A stretch of DNA of 64,000 bases from Malaya genurostris (Eukaryota; Arthropoda; Insecta; Diptera; Culicidae): positions 27,207,198-27,271,197 of the forward strand of contig NC_080571.1 in NCBI RefSeq assembly GCF_030247185.1, given 5' to 3'. The first letter of the stretch is position 1, and every line of letters begins with the position of its first letter. Positions 62,330 to 64,000 of the stretch are shown in pieces. Made by a program: the position numbers and the translations under genes. The notes beneath the pieces were generated by a model. It saw only the letters and a program-made list of their open reading frames with translations. It made no database searches and was not told the origin of the DNA.

Positions 62330-63240
62330 CACACAAAAAAACCTGTTTGAATCCACTTAGTGGTGTAGTGATGCCTTTCTCATATCAATCATACTATCAT
62401 ATAAAGTACTGTGGTATTCTTCAAAATAATTTTCTTCGATTCTTGAAAGATAAACTGAAATCGGTTTGTTTGACCATCTACTGATAAAAACTATCAATTG
62501 AACAAGATTTGAGGTCGATTTGGAAAATTTATTACGGTTTTTCGCCCTTTTCAGTGATGGTATAAAATTTTTGACACATTTTACCCTATATTTCCGGATC
62601 TGGAAGTCGGATGCGGATGAAATTCAGGAGTTCTGTATGGAACCGCAGAACCTTTCATTTGAACCTAAGTTTGTGAAAATCGGTCGCGACATTTATGAGA
62701 AAAAAGAGAAAACATATTTTAATTTTGTTGCACATTTTACCCCATAACTCGGGAACCGAAAATCAGATCTAAATAAAATTCAGGAATTTAGTATGGGACC
62801 TAAAGAGCATTTGATTGTAATTTTTGATTTGTGAAAATCGGTTCAGCCATCTCCGAGAAAAGTTGGTGCACTTATTTTCACAATTTTTTACACATTTCAT
62901 TCCATAATTCCGGAACCGGAAGTCGGTTCAAAATAATATTCAGTAATTTTGTATGGGACCACGAGACCTTTCATTTGAGTCTAAGTTTGTGGAAATCGGA
63001 AATTGGAGAAAAGTTGGTGCAAAAAAAAAGTACGGGTGTGTAATGTCAGAGACATAACTGGATGTCGTGAATACGAATATGACACGCTTTATTTATGCTT
63101 CCGAATTCGAATTGGTAGTTGATCGATTATTTGAATTGTGCAACTTTCCCCTCTTTCATTACTAGAAATTTAAACGATGCGCCTAGACTAAATTACAAGT
63201 TAGTTACATTAAACATTCTGAAACGCAATTAAATATTATG
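62330..63240 (-). repeat. Dispersed repeat family A, reverse copy with three ~160-bp modules
   Basis: Opens with the reverse complement of the family's end ('cttagtggtgtagtgatgcc', 62356). Modules 'ccggatctggaagtcggatg' (about 62593), 'cgggaaccgaaaatcagatc' (about 62750) and 'ccggaaccggaagtcggttc' (about 62911) are spaced about 160 bp apart, each followed by 'cctttcatttgaRcctaagttt'-type text and a 'gaaaatcggt' word. Confidence 0.75.
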
Positions 63241-63399
63241 AAATAAGGAGTATAGTTCATTATAATAAAAAATGGTGGCTCTGAAAAGAACTTTTTATGA
63301 AAGCGTTCGTGATGAAGAGTGAGTTAGTTCAGCACGCAGACTCTGAATTCTAAACCCATATTCCGGAACTAAGCTCTGTAACTTGAAGACCTACCAGAA

Positions 63400-63730
63400 T
63401 GAGTTGTATAGAGTACAGTAAAGTAAATTTCCGCATAATTCTTTAGAAGTATTATTATGGTTCTAAAAAGAACCGAATAGAAGAAGTCTGGAATAAAGAA
63501 CTGGATCCTGAGTTCAAGAACTAAATTTAGAATCAATAACAGACTCAGAATCCAGTTTCAATTCTAGAACGGCAATTTCGAATCTCAAATTAGTTCCAGA
63601 ATCCAGTTTCAGCACGCAGGCTCTGAATTCTAAACCTCGTTACGACTACCGAAAAGCAAATGAGAGTTGCGACCTGAGCGTTTGAGGTTTTAGCCACGCA
63701 GAAGATGCACCTTTCGTCGCTGCTGGGTGA
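63400..63730 (+). repeat. Dispersed repeat family B, copy 2
   Basis: Direct diverged copy of 61640-61970, including 'gacctgagcgtttgaggttt' (63672) then 'agccacgcagaagat'. Preceded by a direct repeat of 'cagcacgcagRctctgaatt' at 63332 and 63611. Confidence 0.75.
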
Positions 63731-64000
63731 AGGTTTAACTCCCACGACGTCTGCTACCATCGAACGCACGAAAAGAAATGATCGATTTTCACCACGGTTC
63801 CCCTTTTATACGCATTCAGTTGAAGATTTGTGCCTGACTACCTCAAAATCGTCGTCCTTGCGCGAAAAAACCCAAGCGAAAGTAAAGAGTTTTCCGCATT
63901 ATTTTAAAATTTTGAGAAAACTTAATTTTTGAGTGTTTTATGGTTATCTCACACTGTTCAAAATGTTATCCTAAATTCCTGATCATATTTATGATGAAAT

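Overview
This is eukaryotic nuclear DNA, AT-rich and dominated by transposable elements. Insertions of Tc1/mariner (irritans-type, D37E, rosa-like DD41D), pogo-like, hAT-like and Jockey-clade elements, a tRNA-derived SINE and long AC/TA, GA and TG microsatellites point to an insect. The mix of D37E elements, Juan/Jockey-type non-LTR and a dispersed repeat that I recall from culicine assemblies suggests a mosquito (inference, not database-checked). No rRNA or tRNA gene and no intact host protein gene could be supported. The only near-complete reading frame is a multi-exon pogo-type transposase.

Layout. 1-2210: degenerate ~12-bp minisatellite (CTRCTCGAAAAA). 2211-4300: unassigned sequence and a moderately GC-rich island. 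4385-5300: SINE scrap, decayed D37E transposase and a palindromic MITE. 5330-8395: the same minisatellite in opposite orientation, interrupted by a 463-bp element with 8-bp target duplications and by a second D37E tail. 8400-9260: dispersed repeat family A. 9415-10740: a second degenerate minisatellite carrying a SINE. 11.3-13.2 kb: GC-rich island. 14087-15450: hAT-like element. 15525-22287: a complete pogo-like transposon with perfect 26-bp TIRs, TA duplication and a four-exon transposase, itself carrying nested insertions. 23117-24398: irritans mariner. 24405-27716: family A repeat carrying a rosa-like element with two 3' ends, a hAT-type MITE and a SINE. 27.94-29.7 kb: family A and fold-back repeats. 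29942-37320: a D37E transposon swollen to 7.4 kb by a 4.8-kb hAT-like element and a ~1.24-kb TIR element, the hAT in turn carrying two kinds of MITE. 38.05-39.96 kb: GC-rich island. 41.2-45.4 kb: direct repeats and a deleted Jockey-clade retrotransposon. 45.4-47.6 kb: family A copies and an unassigned repeat. 47.6-49.8 kb: GC-rich island. 50.97-51.37 kb: SINE carrying the palindromic MITE. 52.0-54.95 kb: two decayed mariners, one split by another element. 55.6-57.95 kb: GC-rich island with a strong hairpin. 58.8-64 kb: a hAT-like element with exact 8-bp duplication, more family A and a second dispersed repeat (B).

How the parts relate. The window reads as stacked insertion events that can be ordered: the D37E element is older than the hAT inside it, which is older than the MITEs inside the hAT; the SINE at 50983 is older than the MITE inside it. 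Several insertions can be confirmed from the sequence alone because target duplications, empty sites or rejoined reading frames are visible. The GC-rich islands are the best places to look for host exons or regulatory DNA, but none shows a coding region I can defend.
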